Source: Halobacillus locisalis (lineage in GTDB: Bacteria; Bacillota; Bacilli; Bacillales; Halobacillaceae). Taken from it: a stretch of 64,000 nt of DNA. A program made the translations under genes and the position numbers. The stretch is from the NCBI RefSeq assembly GCF_013694105.1, contig NZ_JACEFG010000003.1, positions 62,001 through 126,000 of the forward strand, read 5' to 3'. The notes below the pieces were generated by a model. That model made no database searches, was not told the DNA's origin, and saw nothing but the letters and a program-made list of their open reading frames with translations. This document shows, piece after piece, positions 49,635 to 59,339 of this stretch (position 1 is its first letter; the number at the start of each line of letters is the position of its first letter).

Positions 49635-50948
49635 TTGAAGAGATTTTCATTTTTGTTGGGGCTTATGATTGCGATGGTTTTTGTCTTAGCAGCTTGTACA
49701 GGGTCAAGTGAAGAAGGAAAGGCTGAAGAAGACGGAGAAGACAGTGAGCAGGCGGATTCAGAGGAAGCCGTTGAAATTGAGTTTTGGACGATGCAGTTAA
49801 AACCTACATTCACGGAGTACATTGAAGGCGTCATTACCGATTTTGAAGAAGAGAATCCGAATATTTCCGTGAAATGGGTAGACGTACCATGGGGGGACAT
49901 GGAGAAGAAGATCCTCTCGGCTGTCGCTTCTGAAACAGCGCCTGATGTTGCAAACCTCAACCCTCAATTCGCTTCACAGCTAGCGGAGCTGGATGCCTTG
50001 ATTAATATGGATGAAGCGGTCTCTGAAGATAAGAAGGGCGAGTACTTTGAGGGTATTTGGAAGTCGAATTCCTTCGGTGGCAAAACGTTCGGTATTCCTT
50101 GGTACTTATCATCTCAAGTAAGCATGTACAATAAAGATATTTTCGAAGCGGCAGGGTTATCTGAAGAAGATGTTCCTTCGAAGTTCTCAGAAGTATTGGA
50201 AGTTTCCAAAACGATTAAAGAAGAGACAGGGAACTATGCTTTCTTCCCATCGATTGATGGAAGTCATCTACTTGAGACGATGGTGACAATGGGAGTAGAT
50301 TTGACGAACGAAGACATGACGGAAGCAACGTTCAACACGGAAGAAGGAAAAGAAGCCTTCCAATTCTTTGTAGACATGTATGAGAATGAATTGATTCCAC
50401 GTGAAGTGTTGACGGAAGGACACGGGAAAGCCGTCGATATGTATCAAGCGGGACAATTGGCGATTCTTGCATCTGGACCACAATTCTTGAACACGGTTAA
50501 CGAGAACGCACCAGATATTTATGAAGCGACGGGTGTTGCGCCGGTCATCACAGGAGAAACGAATTTGAAGAACGTAGCTGCGATGAACTTGGTCGTACCG
50601 AAACAAAGCGACAAACAAGATGCAGCCGTACAGTTCTCCTTATTCATGACAAATGCGGAAAACCAGGTCGAGTTCGATAAGATCGTACCAATCCTTCCAT
50701 CTATTGAAACAGCGCTCGATGATCCGTACTTCAATGAGCTTCCGGAGGATCCATCTCCAGAAGATCGTGCACGTATCATTTCTGCAGAACAGTTGAAGGA
50801 TTCAGAAGTGCTTGTTCCACCGATGAAGAATTACTCGGATCTACAAAAAGCGATGACAGATGCGCTTCAAGCCGCCATGCTTGGGGAAATGTCTGTGGAG
50901 GAAGCTTTAGCAGATGCTGAAGAGAAGTGGAATGCTGCATTGCAGTAA
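49635..50948 (+). CDS. Sugar ABC transporter substrate-binding lipoprotein (family 1)
   Basis: About 437 residues. Signal with lipobox VFVLAAC, an acidic linker (EEGKAEEDGEDSEQADSEEA), then the SBP_bac_1 body: IEFWTMQLKPTFTEYIEGVI, NPNISVKWVDVPWGDMEKKI, SETAPDVANLNPQF, FGIPWYLSSQVSMYNKDIFE. These receptors bind oligosaccharides or glycosides. TTG start chosen because AAGGAGATG is nine bases upstream, while the in-frame ATG lies inside that site. The downstream permeases form the transporter; no ATPase gene is in the cluster, so a shared MsmK/MsmX-type ATPase is implied. Confidence 0.92.
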   Translation: MKRFSFLLGLMIAMVFVLAACTGSSEEGKAEEDGEDSEQADSEEAVEIEFWTMQLKPTFTEYIEGVITDFEEENPNISVKWVDVPWGDMEKKILSAVASETAPDVANLNPQFASQLAELDALINMDEAVSEDKKGEYFEGIWKSNSFGGKTFGIPWYLSSQVSMYNKDIFEAAGLSEEDVPSKFSEVLEVSKTIKEETGNYAFFPSIDGSHLLETMVTMGVDLTNEDMTEATFNTEEGKEAFQFFVDMYENELIPREVLTEGHGKAVDMYQAGQLAILASGPQFLNTVNENAPDIYEATGVAPVITGETNLKNVAAMNLVVPKQSDKQDAAVQFSLFMTNAENQVEFDKIVPILPSIETALDDPYFNELPEDPSPEDRARIISAEQLKDSEVLVPPMKNYSDLQKAMTDALQAAMLGEMSVEEALADAEEKWNAALQ

Positions 50949-50957
50949 GTAGAAAAA

Positions 50958-50989
50958 GAGGGAAGAGGCGTGTTCTCTTCCTTCTTTTA
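50958..50989 (+). terminator. Weak intra-operon hairpin
   Basis: GGAAGAG/CTCTTCC with a T-rich tail just after the binding-protein gene. It probably raises binding-protein mRNA over the downstream genes. Confidence 0.5.
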
Positions 50990-51039
50990 TATAGTTCCTT
51001 ATTTCATCGGACAGAAGTATAGTGGATGGTGGTGAAGAA

Positions 51040-51780
51040 ATGAAAGTTGATCAATTTTTTGAACACGTACAAGGTCGTTTGATTGTTTCCTGTCAGGCGC
51101 TGGATGACGAACCTCTTCATGGATCAAAAACAATGGCGAAATTAGCTCTTGCCGCTGAAATGGGTGGAGCCGCGGCTATTCGCGCCAATGGGTACGATGA
51201 CATCGAAGCCATCCGACAAGTGACGGACCTCCCGATCATCGGGTTAGTCAAGCAGGATTATGATGACTCTGATATCTATATTACGCCGACAAAAAAAGAA
51301 TTAGATGAACTCATCCGTGCGAAGGTGGACATCATTGCTCTTGACGCGACCGGCAGAAAACGGCCAGGAAATGAGAAACTGGCGGACTTGATTACACAAG
51401 TGAAATCAGCAGGCGTCGGAGTGATGGCGGATGTATCAACTCTGGAAGAAGGACTGAGTGCAGCAAGTTTAGGTGTGGATTGTGTAGGGACAACATTGTC
51501 AGGGTACACAGCGTATTCTCCTCAGCATACAGGACCTGATTTTAACTTAGTTCATAGTCTCGTCGAACACGTCCACGTTCCCGTATTGGCAGAAGGGCGC
51601 TACTGGAGTCCTGAAGAAGCCATTCATGCATTAGAACTTGGGGCGCACAGTGTCGTGGTCGGTTCAGCCATCACTAGACCGCAAGTGATTACCAAACGAT
51701 TTACAGATCAATTGAAGAAAGCAGGTGTGGAACATGACTCAAAAGTTGCTGGACGGAAACTTATTAAGCGTCATTCGTAG
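51040..51780 (+). CDS. nanE: N-acetylmannosamine-6-phosphate 2-epimerase
   Basis: 246 residues, TIM-barrel. Converts ManNAc-6-phosphate to GlcNAc-6-phosphate. Family motifs: SCQALDDEPLHG, AAEMGGAAAIRANG, IIGLVKQDYDDSDIYITPT (with catalytic Lys), IIALDATGRKRP, GVGVMADVSTLEEGLSAAS, PVLAEGRYWSPEEA (with catalytic Glu) and HSVVVGSAITRP. All are in place. Overlaps the rpiR gene by 47 bases. No NanA lyase gene is present, so ManNAc must come from another source. ATG chosen at GGTGGTGAAG; an earlier ATG lacks a site. Confidence 0.93.
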   Translation: MKVDQFFEHVQGRLIVSCQALDDEPLHGSKTMAKLALAAEMGGAAAIRANGYDDIEAIRQVTDLPIIGLVKQDYDDSDIYITPTKKELDELIRAKVDIIALDATGRKRPGNEKLADLITQVKSAGVGVMADVSTLEEGLSAASLGVDCVGTTLSGYTAYSPQHTGPDFNLVHSLVEHVHVPVLAEGRYWSPEEAIHALELGAHSVVVGSAITRPQVITKRFTDQLKKAGVEHDSKVAGRKLIKRHS

Positions 51781-52576
51781 TTATTACCCTTCTCTTACAA
51801 AATCGGAACAGAAAGTGGCCGACATGGTATTAGAGGATATCGAAAGTGTATTGTATTGTTCCGTAACGGATTTAGCGGATAAAGCAGGGGTGGGGGAAAC
51901 AACCGCTTTGCGCTTTTGTCGCAAGCTTGGGTTCAAAGGGTATCAGGAATTCAAATTGACACTAGCGAAAACACTCTCGAACGATTCTAAGGAAGACGAT
52001 GTATCTGAGCACGGATTCCCTCATGCCATTGCCAAAAATACAAAAGCCGTCATAGATGAATCCTTGGAGATGGTGGACGAAGAGTTATTGAATTCTTGTA
52101 TTGAAGCGATCGATCAAACGAATCGCCTTCACTTTTACGGTGTCGGAACATCAGGGCTGACCGCTTTGGATGCCAAAAACCGACTGCTGCGAATTGGGAA
52201 GCATAGCGATGCCTTAGTCGATCCACATATTCAGGCTATGGATGCCGCGACATTGGGGAAAGGGGACGTCGTCGTAGGAATCAGTGTATCCGGAAGCACA
52301 AAGGACACCCTCGATTCATTAGAGATTGCCAAGAAAAACGGGGCAACGATCATCGCCATTACGTATTACGCGCGGTCGCCCATCACGCAATTGGCTGACT
52401 ATGTATTGTTAAGTGGAGGAAAAGAGTCTCCGTTAGAAGGAGGGTCACTGGCAGCTAAGATTTCTCAGTTGTTCATCATCGATCTCCTGTGTACGGGACT
52501 CGCTCTTCACGATAAAGAAAGCTCCTTGCAAATGAAAGAAAAGACAGCACGATCGGTAATCAATAAAATCTATTGA
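51734..52576 (+). CDS. RpiR/MurR-family transcriptional regulator
   Basis: 280 residues. N-terminal HTH_6 domain (SVIRSYYPSLTKSEQKVADM, GVGETTALRFCRKLGFKGYQ) and C-terminal SIS sugar-phosphate-binding domain (FYGVGTSGLTALDAKNRLLR, VGISVSGSTKDTLDSLEIAK). SIS regulators respond to amino-sugar phosphates such as ManNAc-6-P, MurNAc-6-P or GlcN-6-P, consistent with the nanE and kinase neighbours. It is embedded in the operon it should control. Confidence 0.92.
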   Translation: MTQKLLDGNLLSVIRSYYPSLTKSEQKVADMVLEDIESVLYCSVTDLADKAGVGETTALRFCRKLGFKGYQEFKLTLAKTLSNDSKEDDVSEHGFPHAIAKNTKAVIDESLEMVDEELLNSCIEAIDQTNRLHFYGVGTSGLTALDAKNRLLRIGKHSDALVDPHIQAMDAATLGKGDVVVGISVSGSTKDTLDSLEIAKKNGATIIAITYYARSPITQLADYVLLSGGKESPLEGGSLAAKISQLFIIDLLCTGLALHDKESSLQMKEKTARSVINKIY

Positions 52577-52596
52577 TGCAAAAGAGGTGAAGGGAT

Positions 52597-53514
52597 ATGC
52601 ATGTCATCGGTGTCGACATCGGAGGGACGAGAATAAAAGGCAGAGTATTCAATGCTCAGTGGGAGACCGTGAAGGAGTTCTCCGTAGACACGGACGCCGC
52701 AAAGGGGAAGGAAGCTATTTTGACTGCTTTGTCGAACGTATTAGATACTCTGACCAACTCGTCTTTGGCGATTGCCGGCATTGGAATTGGGAGTGCAGGA
52801 AGAATCAATGCCAAAACAGGGGAAGTCGTCTTCGCTACGGATAACCTGCCAGGTTGGAATGGATTTCAGTTGAAGAACTGGGTGGAACAAAAGTATTCCA
52901 TTCCGACAAGCGTCGATAACGATGCCAATACCGCCTTAATCGGTGAGCAATTCCTTTCTGAACACAGATTCGAAGAAAGTGCTGTTCTTCTCACGCTGGG
53001 AACAGGGGTGGGTGGTGCGAACTATATCCGCGGTCAGATTGTTCGCGGCGCCCATCACCAGTCGGGTGAATGGGGACATACCGTCTTATACCCTGGTGGA
53101 AGGCCATGTAATTGTGGGAAGAACGGTTGTATCGAACAGTATCTATCTGGGACAGCACTTCTTTCTGAAGCAGAGAAACAGACGGGTAGAGCGTTCACAC
53201 ATGGTCGAGAGATTTTTGAAAGCATGGAGAAGGATGATCGATTAAAGCGAGTCGTTGAAGAGTTTATTCAAAACCTTGTACTTGTTGTAGGGAACATTTC
53301 GACAAGCATCGATCCTGACCGTGTCATTGTGGGCGGAGGCGTAGTCGAATCGTACACGTACTGGTGGGAAGATTTTTTATCGGCTTTACATGAACAAGGG
53401 ATCACAACAGAACTTGCCCGCGCAACGAAATTGAACAAAGCAGGAATGTATGGAGCGGCTCATATCGCTTTAGAAGCATGGAAGGAAGGGAGAGAGGAAC
53501 ATGAAACAACGTAA
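52597..53514 (+). CDS. ROK-family sugar kinase, probable ManNAc kinase
   Basis: 305 residues. ATP motif VIGVDIGGTRIKG, catalytic Asp in TSVDNDANTALIGE, GTGVGGANYI, and the ROK zinc site GEWGHTVLYPGGRPCNCGKN plus GCIEQY with HxxxxC..CxC..C. Phosphorylates a hexose or N-acetylhexosamine. Next to nanE the natural substrate is ManNAc (NanK role). The 3' end overlaps the first permease by 14 bases. Confidence 0.9.
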   Translation: MHVIGVDIGGTRIKGRVFNAQWETVKEFSVDTDAAKGKEAILTALSNVLDTLTNSSLAIAGIGIGSAGRINAKTGEVVFATDNLPGWNGFQLKNWVEQKYSIPTSVDNDANTALIGEQFLSEHRFEESAVLLTLGTGVGGANYIRGQIVRGAHHQSGEWGHTVLYPGGRPCNCGKNGCIEQYLSGTALLSEAEKQTGRAFTHGREIFESMEKDDRLKRVVEEFIQNLVLVVGNISTSIDPDRVIVGGGVVESYTYWWEDFLSALHEQGITTELARATKLNKAGMYGAAHIALEAWKEGREEHETT

Positions 53515-54379
53515 ATTTACGCCGATGATGTTTTTGCTGCCTGGGTGCATTATTCTCGGAGCATTTATCTTTTATCCAATGATCCAGGCTATTTGGCTTA
53601 GTTTCACTGATTATAATATGATTCAACAAAATCCTGATTTCATTGGGGTGGCGAATTACAAAGAGTTATTTGCAGATGAATTATTCTGGAAAGTTCTTGG
53701 ACAGACGCTTTTATACTTAATTATAGTCGTTCCGGCCCTGGTATTCCTGCCGATTTTTCTGGCGATTTTAGTGAATCAACAGTTGAAAGGGATTACATTT
53801 TTCCGTTCGATTTACTACCTTCCTGTTGTAACATCCATGGTTGTAGTCGGAATCGCTTGGAAATGGATGTATGCCGATCAAGGGGTATTGAATTTTATTC
53901 TGCAAAGTCTAGGAATCATCGATGATCCGGTACACTGGCTGACCTCTACTTCAACCTCTTTATTTGCCATCATGGCCGTCACGATTTGGAAGGGTCTCGG
54001 ATATTATATGGTCATTTATTTAGCCGGTCTGCAAGCTATTCCGCCTAACCTTTATGAAGCGGCCGATATTGATGGCGCAAGCAAGTGGCGTCAAATCATC
54101 CATATTACCATTCCGCTTCTCATGCCTTCGATCATGATCGTCACCATCATGTCCTCGATCTCAGCGATGAAAGTGTTCGAAGAGATTTATGTCATGACGC
54201 AAGGTGGTCCATTGAATAGTTCCATGACGCTCGTCTACTACATTTATAATCAGGCGTTCGATAGTTTAGAGATGGGGTATGCAAGTGCAGCAGGCGTTAT
54301 TCTCTTCATAGTGACGCTCATGTTCTCCATTGTGAATATTGCTTTCATGAATAAACGTGAACAAGCGATGAAAGGGTGA
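53501..54379 (+). CDS. Sugar ABC transporter permease 1 (MalF/UgpA type)
   Basis: 292 residues, six helices. FLLPGCIILGAFIFYPMIQA at the start and the EAA motif LYEAADIDGASKWRQIIHIT with IPLL after it, near residue 190. Carbohydrate uptake transporter-1 family. Forms a heterodimer with permease 2, using the upstream binding protein. Translationally coupled to the kinase gene by overlap. Confidence 0.93.
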   Translation: MKQRKFTPMMFLLPGCIILGAFIFYPMIQAIWLSFTDYNMIQQNPDFIGVANYKELFADELFWKVLGQTLLYLIIVVPALVFLPIFLAILVNQQLKGITFFRSIYYLPVVTSMVVVGIAWKWMYADQGVLNFILQSLGIIDDPVHWLTSTSTSLFAIMAVTIWKGLGYYMVIYLAGLQAIPPNLYEAADIDGASKWRQIIHITIPLLMPSIMIVTIMSSISAMKVFEEIYVMTQGGPLNSSMTLVYYIYNQAFDSLEMGYASAAGVILFIVTLMFSIVNIAFMNKREQAMKG

Positions 54380-54386
54380 GGAATCA

Positions 54387-55334
54387 ATGAATCAAAACTC
54401 GGAAGCTTTGAAACAGGAAGAACAGGCTCCTTTATCCGAAGACGGACAGAAACAACCTTATACTAAACCGATCAAGCTTAAGAAGCATCGCAAGAAACCG
54501 ATGCTTTCACCTCGTAAAATGTGGCAGAAAACGTTGTCTTACTTTATGTTGATCATTGTTTCCATCATTATGGTGGGGCCGTTCCTATGGTTATTGGCTA
54601 CTTCCCTGAAATCAGGGTCTGAAAACATCTTTGCTTATCCTCCGCAATTCATACCGGAAAATCCGACGCTTGCAAACTTCGGGGCCGTTCTCGAGTATTT
54701 TCCATTCTTCACCTACTTATTCAATAGCACCGTCGTGGCGATCTTGACGGTAGGCGCTAATTTATTGTTCTGTTCGCTGGCTGCGTATCCACTAGCGCGA
54801 ATGGAGTTCAGAGGAAAAAACATTGTGTTTATCCTCATCATCAGTACGATGATGATTCCGTTCCAGCTTTTAATGATTCCGATTTATATTCTCGCTCTTA
54901 ATCTGGGGCTTCAGAACACGTACCTTGGGCTAGTGCTCCCTCATGCGACGACCGCTTTCGGGATCTTTCTCATGAGGCAGGCGTTCTTGACCATTCCGTA
55001 CGAGTTGGATGAATCGGCACGTATGGACGGCGCAAATGCCTTTCAAATTTGGTGGAGGATTCTTATGCCGCTCGTCAAACCATCAATGGTGACGCTCGCG
55101 ATCTTCACCTTCATGATGGCATGGGGCGACTTCCTATGGCCACTGATTATTCTGAATGACCAAAGTATGTACACTCTTCCTCTCGGGGTACAGTCTTTAC
55201 AAGGGAACTTCTCGTCCAACTGGCGTTATATCGCGGCTGGTTCGATTATTTCCGTGTTGCCGATCATCATCGTATTTGCGATCCTGCAACGCTACTTCAT
55301 TGAAGGAGCGATGAAAGGAGCGGTGAAAGGATGA
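54387..55334 (+). CDS. Sugar ABC transporter permease 2 (MalG/UgpE type)
   Basis: 315 residues: a charged cytoplasmic N-terminal tail of about 45 residues, then six helices with MVGPFLWLLATSLKSGSENI, PTLANFGAVLEYFPFFTYLF and the EAA motif ELDESARMDGANAFQIWWRI. The lysine-rich tail (KPIKLKKHRKKPML) is longer than usual. Overlaps the GH38 gene by four bases (ATGA). Confidence 0.92.
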   Translation: MNQNSEALKQEEQAPLSEDGQKQPYTKPIKLKKHRKKPMLSPRKMWQKTLSYFMLIIVSIIMVGPFLWLLATSLKSGSENIFAYPPQFIPENPTLANFGAVLEYFPFFTYLFNSTVVAILTVGANLLFCSLAAYPLARMEFRGKNIVFILIISTMMIPFQLLMIPIYILALNLGLQNTYLGLVLPHATTAFGIFLMRQAFLTIPYELDESARMDGANAFQIWWRILMPLVKPSMVTLAIFTFMMAWGDFLWPLIILNDQSMYTLPLGVQSLQGNFSSNWRYIAAGSIISVLPIIIVFAILQRYFIEGAMKGAVKG

Positions 55335-57829
55335 GCAAGCACGACAAAACCTGTCACGTCGTTTTTCAGACGCATTGGGACCGGGAATGGTACCTTCCTT
55401 TTGAAACGTTCCGTCACCGATTCATGCATGTGATGGAACGAATCATGGATGGAATGGAGAAGGGGGAGATCGATCAGTTTGTCCTTGATGGTCAGATGGC
55501 GGCCATCGAGGATTACTTTGATGTATGTTCCCCAGCTCAGAAACAACGCGTGCTAAGACTTTTATCTGAAGAGAGACTGATCATCGGCCCATGGTATGTA
55601 CTGGCTGATGAGTTTCTGGTCTCAGGTGAGTCTCTGTGGCGAAACCTCGAGATCGGCATGGAAATGGCCCGTGAGTATGGAGAGCCGCAGTCGATCGGTT
55701 ATTTACCGGATACGTTCGGTCATATCAGTCAAATGCCACAAATCCTTCAAGCCTTCGATATCGACAACGCCATACTCTGGCGCGGCATCAAAATCGACAG
55801 CTCAGAGTTTCGTTGGAGGAGCCCGAACGGAGAAGAAGTCTTCACCGTTTTCCTTCCAGAAGGATACTACCAGCCGGTTTTGAATGAAAAAGAGACCACA
55901 AGTGCGCTTCGTACTTTTATAGAAAAAGTCGAACCTTACACGAATACCTCTCATGTGCTGCTGACGAATGGTGGGGATCATTTGATGCCCTCATGGGAGA
56001 ACATGAACGATAAAATCGAAGCTTCTAACAAAGCAGGACTAGATGTGATTTCTTCAACGTATGAACACTTCATGGACAGTGTGCGGAGCGAGGTATCTGA
56101 CCTAGCGACGTACGAAGGGGAGATGCGTTCCAACGAGCATATCTATGTGCTGCCGAATGTCTTATCTACACGCACGTATTTAAAGCAGCAGAATCAGGAA
56201 ATAGAGGATGAGTTGACGCGTTATGTAGAGCCGATGCTCACACTGGCGGATGCCCCTCATCTTGAAAGGTACCTGACTGATACGTGGAAACTATTGTTAC
56301 AGAATCATCCTCATGACAGCATTTGTGGCTGCAGCATTGATGAGGTACATAAAGAGATGGAAACACGAACGATGCGCCTTAGACAGCGTATGGATGTGTT
56401 GAAAAAAGAAGCGATGTACCGCGTGGGGGCTCAGGATTTATCTATGACGGGACATGCAACGAGGAAGCCTTTCTCGGATATGGAAACATTCACTGTGTTC
56501 AATCCTCATGCCTACACCTACGATGGATGGGTACAAGGAGAGATATGGCTCTATGAAGACAGTGAAATAATCGTGGAGTCACGTGACGGAAAACCATTAG
56601 AAACCGTTATTCTTAAGAAAGAGAAAAGTCGCCACTTTGATTCTCCGACCGATGCTTTCCCGGAATTCAAAGAGGTGTGGCATTACCAAATCGCCTTTCT
56701 CGTTCAAGGATTACCGGCCCTATCGATACAGGTGTTTTCTATAACAGAAGAAAAAGGACCTGACGCGCAACTAGAGGAGAAAACTTCGATAGGAAATGAG
56801 TTTCTGAAAATCGAGTTGAGAGGAAGTGAGTTGGTAGTGACCGACCTTCCGACGGGAGAAGTATTCGAAGGGATGAACCGGTTTACAACCTCAATGGATG
56901 CGGGAGATGAATACAATTACTCGCCGCCGGTCCACGATGTTCTGACCGAAGGTGTCTGCATAGGTGCACCGGAAGTTCATCATCACGGGTCTATCCAAGA
57001 ACTCCGGTACGTGATCTCCCTTGATGTCCCTGTGTCTTTGAATCAAGAGCGGACGGGTCCGGTAGATCAGCGAGTTGAAATCTTGATCGATGTATCCATT
57101 CGCCTCTTCAAGAACGATCCGATCGCTCAAGTGTCTTTACACGTCCAGAATTCCGCACATGACCAGCGGCTTCGCGTAGGATTTCCCTTGCAGAAAAATA
57201 TTGAGGCAAGCTATAGTGACACGGCTTTTGATGTCATCGAAAGAATCGCACAGAAGGAAGAACGTTTCGAGGCGGAAAAACAGAAGGAAGTGCCAGTGGT
57301 CGTTGAGCCGAGTGCTTCCTTTGTTTATGCGAACCGATTCAGTTTCGTCCATCGAGGACTTCAAGAATACCAGGTGACCGAAAAGAACGAAATTGCGGTA
57401 ACTTTAATCCGCAGTGTCGGATGGCTGTCGCGTGATGATCTTCGTACACGCGGAGGAGGAGCGGGTCCTTCTTTTGAAACACCCGATGCACAGTGTCAGG
57501 GTGACTGGAGGTTCGAATACGGTTTCGGTTTTCAAGACGAAGCGGTCGCGGCATTGTATCAGGCTGACCGTTTCCGCAGGGCACCGCTTATTCAACAAGG
57601 AAATAAGGCGATCCCTTCCTTGATCGAGTTTTCAAACCCTTATATACAAGTAAGTGCGATCCGTCAGAAACACGACTACGTAGAAGTGCGGGTGTGGAAC
57701 CCTATGGAAGATATGCTTCGCACAAACGTAACGACAGAACATGACCTGTTTCATAAAGGTGAGAAACAAGGCGACAAGCTTATTATTCCAAGTAAAACGA
57801 TCCAGACATTCCAATTGTTCCGAACGTGA
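55331..57829 (+). CDS. GH38 alpha-mannosidase-like glycoside hydrolase
   Basis: 832 residues, cytoplasmic. Metal and catalytic motifs of GH38: FQTHWDREWYLPF (His, Asp), SIGYLPDTFGHISQMPQILQ (nucleophile region), ILWRGI, LTNGGDHLMP and NHPHDSICGCSIDEVHKEME. The C-terminal beta-sandwich domains of GH38 follow (LEIQ-like EKTSIGNEFLKIELRG, RVGFPL). Most like MngB-type retaining alpha-mannosidases or mannosylglycerate hydrolases. It should release mannose-configured sugar, possibly ManNAc, for the epimerase pathway. ATGA-coupled to permease 2. Confidence 0.91.
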   Translation: MSKHDKTCHVVFQTHWDREWYLPFETFRHRFMHVMERIMDGMEKGEIDQFVLDGQMAAIEDYFDVCSPAQKQRVLRLLSEERLIIGPWYVLADEFLVSGESLWRNLEIGMEMAREYGEPQSIGYLPDTFGHISQMPQILQAFDIDNAILWRGIKIDSSEFRWRSPNGEEVFTVFLPEGYYQPVLNEKETTSALRTFIEKVEPYTNTSHVLLTNGGDHLMPSWENMNDKIEASNKAGLDVISSTYEHFMDSVRSEVSDLATYEGEMRSNEHIYVLPNVLSTRTYLKQQNQEIEDELTRYVEPMLTLADAPHLERYLTDTWKLLLQNHPHDSICGCSIDEVHKEMETRTMRLRQRMDVLKKEAMYRVGAQDLSMTGHATRKPFSDMETFTVFNPHAYTYDGWVQGEIWLYEDSEIIVESRDGKPLETVILKKEKSRHFDSPTDAFPEFKEVWHYQIAFLVQGLPALSIQVFSITEEKGPDAQLEEKTSIGNEFLKIELRGSELVVTDLPTGEVFEGMNRFTTSMDAGDEYNYSPPVHDVLTEGVCIGAPEVHHHGSIQELRYVISLDVPVSLNQERTGPVDQRVEILIDVSIRLFKNDPIAQVSLHVQNSAHDQRLRVGFPLQKNIEASYSDTAFDVIERIAQKEERFEAEKQKEVPVVVEPSASFVYANRFSFVHRGLQEYQVTEKNEIAVTLIRSVGWLSRDDLRTRGGGAGPSFETPDAQCQGDWRFEYGFGFQDEAVAALYQADRFRRAPLIQQGNKAIPSLIEFSNPYIQVSAIRQKHDYVEVRVWNPMEDMLRTNVTTEHDLFHKGEKQGDKLIIPSKTIQTFQLFRT

Positions 57830-57839
57830 GGTGGCTAAG

Positions 57840-59339
57840 ATGAAAAAGAAAATCGCTTTATTACCTGTTGATGCAAGACCGGTGACACGACAGCTTCCCA
57901 TCGACTTAGCGGGAATCGCCGGGTGGAAAGTCATGGCACCCGAAAAAGAGTTGCTCGGTTTCTTGAAGCGGCCGGCAAAGACCGATGTCTTGATTGCGTG
58001 GCTTGATCAGGTGGCTGCGGAAGTGGATGGCATGATCCTCTCAATCGACATGCTGCTTTACGGTGGGCTCGTCCCTTCCCGGATGCATTCCCTTACGGAA
58101 AAAGAACTCCAAAAGCGTCTTGTCGTCATAAAAGAATGGAAAAGACAATACCCTGATCTGAAAATTATGGCGTTAAGCTCCACGATGAGGATATCGAACA
58201 ATAATATCAATGAAGAAGAAAAAGAGTATTGGAAGGATTATGGAACCGCAATCTGGGGCGTTTCCTATCACTCTCATCGTTACGAAAAGCTACAAGAAGA
58301 AACAGATTTGCTTCGATTAGAAGAGTTGAAGAATGAAGTCCCCGCAGATGTACTGGATGACTATCAATCTACACGTGAGATAAACTTTGCGGTCAACCAA
58401 TCCTTGCTTACACTATTAGAGGACAACACGATCGATCATCTTGTTTTCCCGCAAGATGATACGAGTGAATACGGTTGGAATGTTCGAGAGCAGGAACAAC
58501 TGCAAGCAGCGATCAGAGAGCGGAAGTTGACAGAACAGGCCTTGCTATATCCAGGAGCGGATGAAGTGGCGAGTACACTTGTGACTCGTTTAATCTTCCA
58601 GTTAGAAAACGTCTCTCCCCCTAGTTTTTACCCAGTCTATAGTGGTGCAAGGGGAGCATTGAGCCCTGCGATGTACGAAGACCGGCCTATCTGTGAATCT
58701 GTCAAAGGTCAAATCGCAGCGGTCGGCTCACGCTCTGAAGACGAGATGAGTAGGTCAGACGTTATTCTCGGCGTCAATGTGCCAGGGAGAAAGCAAGGCG
58801 ATCTAGCTCTTGGGTTAAACCTGAATCAGGTTGATACGAATGATCGGAATGTTGAGGAGTGGTTGAGACGATTACAGGCTTATATGGAAAGAAAACCTGT
58901 CGCGATGGTCGACGTCGCTTATGCTAACGGAGTGGATCCGCAACTGACTCCGATGTTAATGGCAAATGTAAATTGGGAACGTCTCTACGGGTTTGCCGGC
59001 TGGAATACGGCCGGGAATTCAATCGGTACGGTCGTGTCACAAGCAGCACTGATGTGGCTTGCGGACAACCATACAAAGCAGACCCACAACGCTCTGAAAA
59101 AACAGCTTCTTCATCGTTTTCTGGATGATTATATCTATCAGTCTATCGTCCGTAAAGAAGGAAGGTTACGGATGTCAGACAGCACGACGCTTGAAAAAGT
59201 CATGACGCCGCTATTCATTGAGAAGGCGACCGCGTTTTTACATGACTATGCCAACGAGTGGCAGGTGGAGGGCATCAACTATCCTTGGGATCGTACTTTT
59301 GAAATCGATTTTGAACTTCGGAAGGGGGAACCGGAATGA
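57840..59339 (+). CDS. DUF4127 family protein
   Basis: 499 residues, cytoplasmic. Recognised by ALLPVDARPVTRQLPIDLAG, MILSIDMLLYGGLVPSRMHS, MALSSTMRISNNNINEEEKE, HLVFPQDDTSEYGWNVREQE and LLYPGADEVASTLVTRLIF. No catalytic activity is established for DUF4127 as far as I know; the conserved Asp, Arg and Asn blocks suggest an enzyme. Ten bases after GH38 and overlapping the FAD oxidoreductase (ATGA), so it acts with them. The ATG next to GAGGTGG is chosen over a longer frame inside the GH38 gene. Confidence 0.88.
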   Translation: MKKKIALLPVDARPVTRQLPIDLAGIAGWKVMAPEKELLGFLKRPAKTDVLIAWLDQVAAEVDGMILSIDMLLYGGLVPSRMHSLTEKELQKRLVVIKEWKRQYPDLKIMALSSTMRISNNNINEEEKEYWKDYGTAIWGVSYHSHRYEKLQEETDLLRLEELKNEVPADVLDDYQSTREINFAVNQSLLTLLEDNTIDHLVFPQDDTSEYGWNVREQEQLQAAIRERKLTEQALLYPGADEVASTLVTRLIFQLENVSPPSFYPVYSGARGALSPAMYEDRPICESVKGQIAAVGSRSEDEMSRSDVILGVNVPGRKQGDLALGLNLNQVDTNDRNVEEWLRRLQAYMERKPVAMVDVAYANGVDPQLTPMLMANVNWERLYGFAGWNTAGNSIGTVVSQAALMWLADNHTKQTHNALKKQLLHRFLDDYIYQSIVRKEGRLRMSDSTTLEKVMTPLFIEKATAFLHDYANEWQVEGINYPWDRTFEIDFELRKGEPE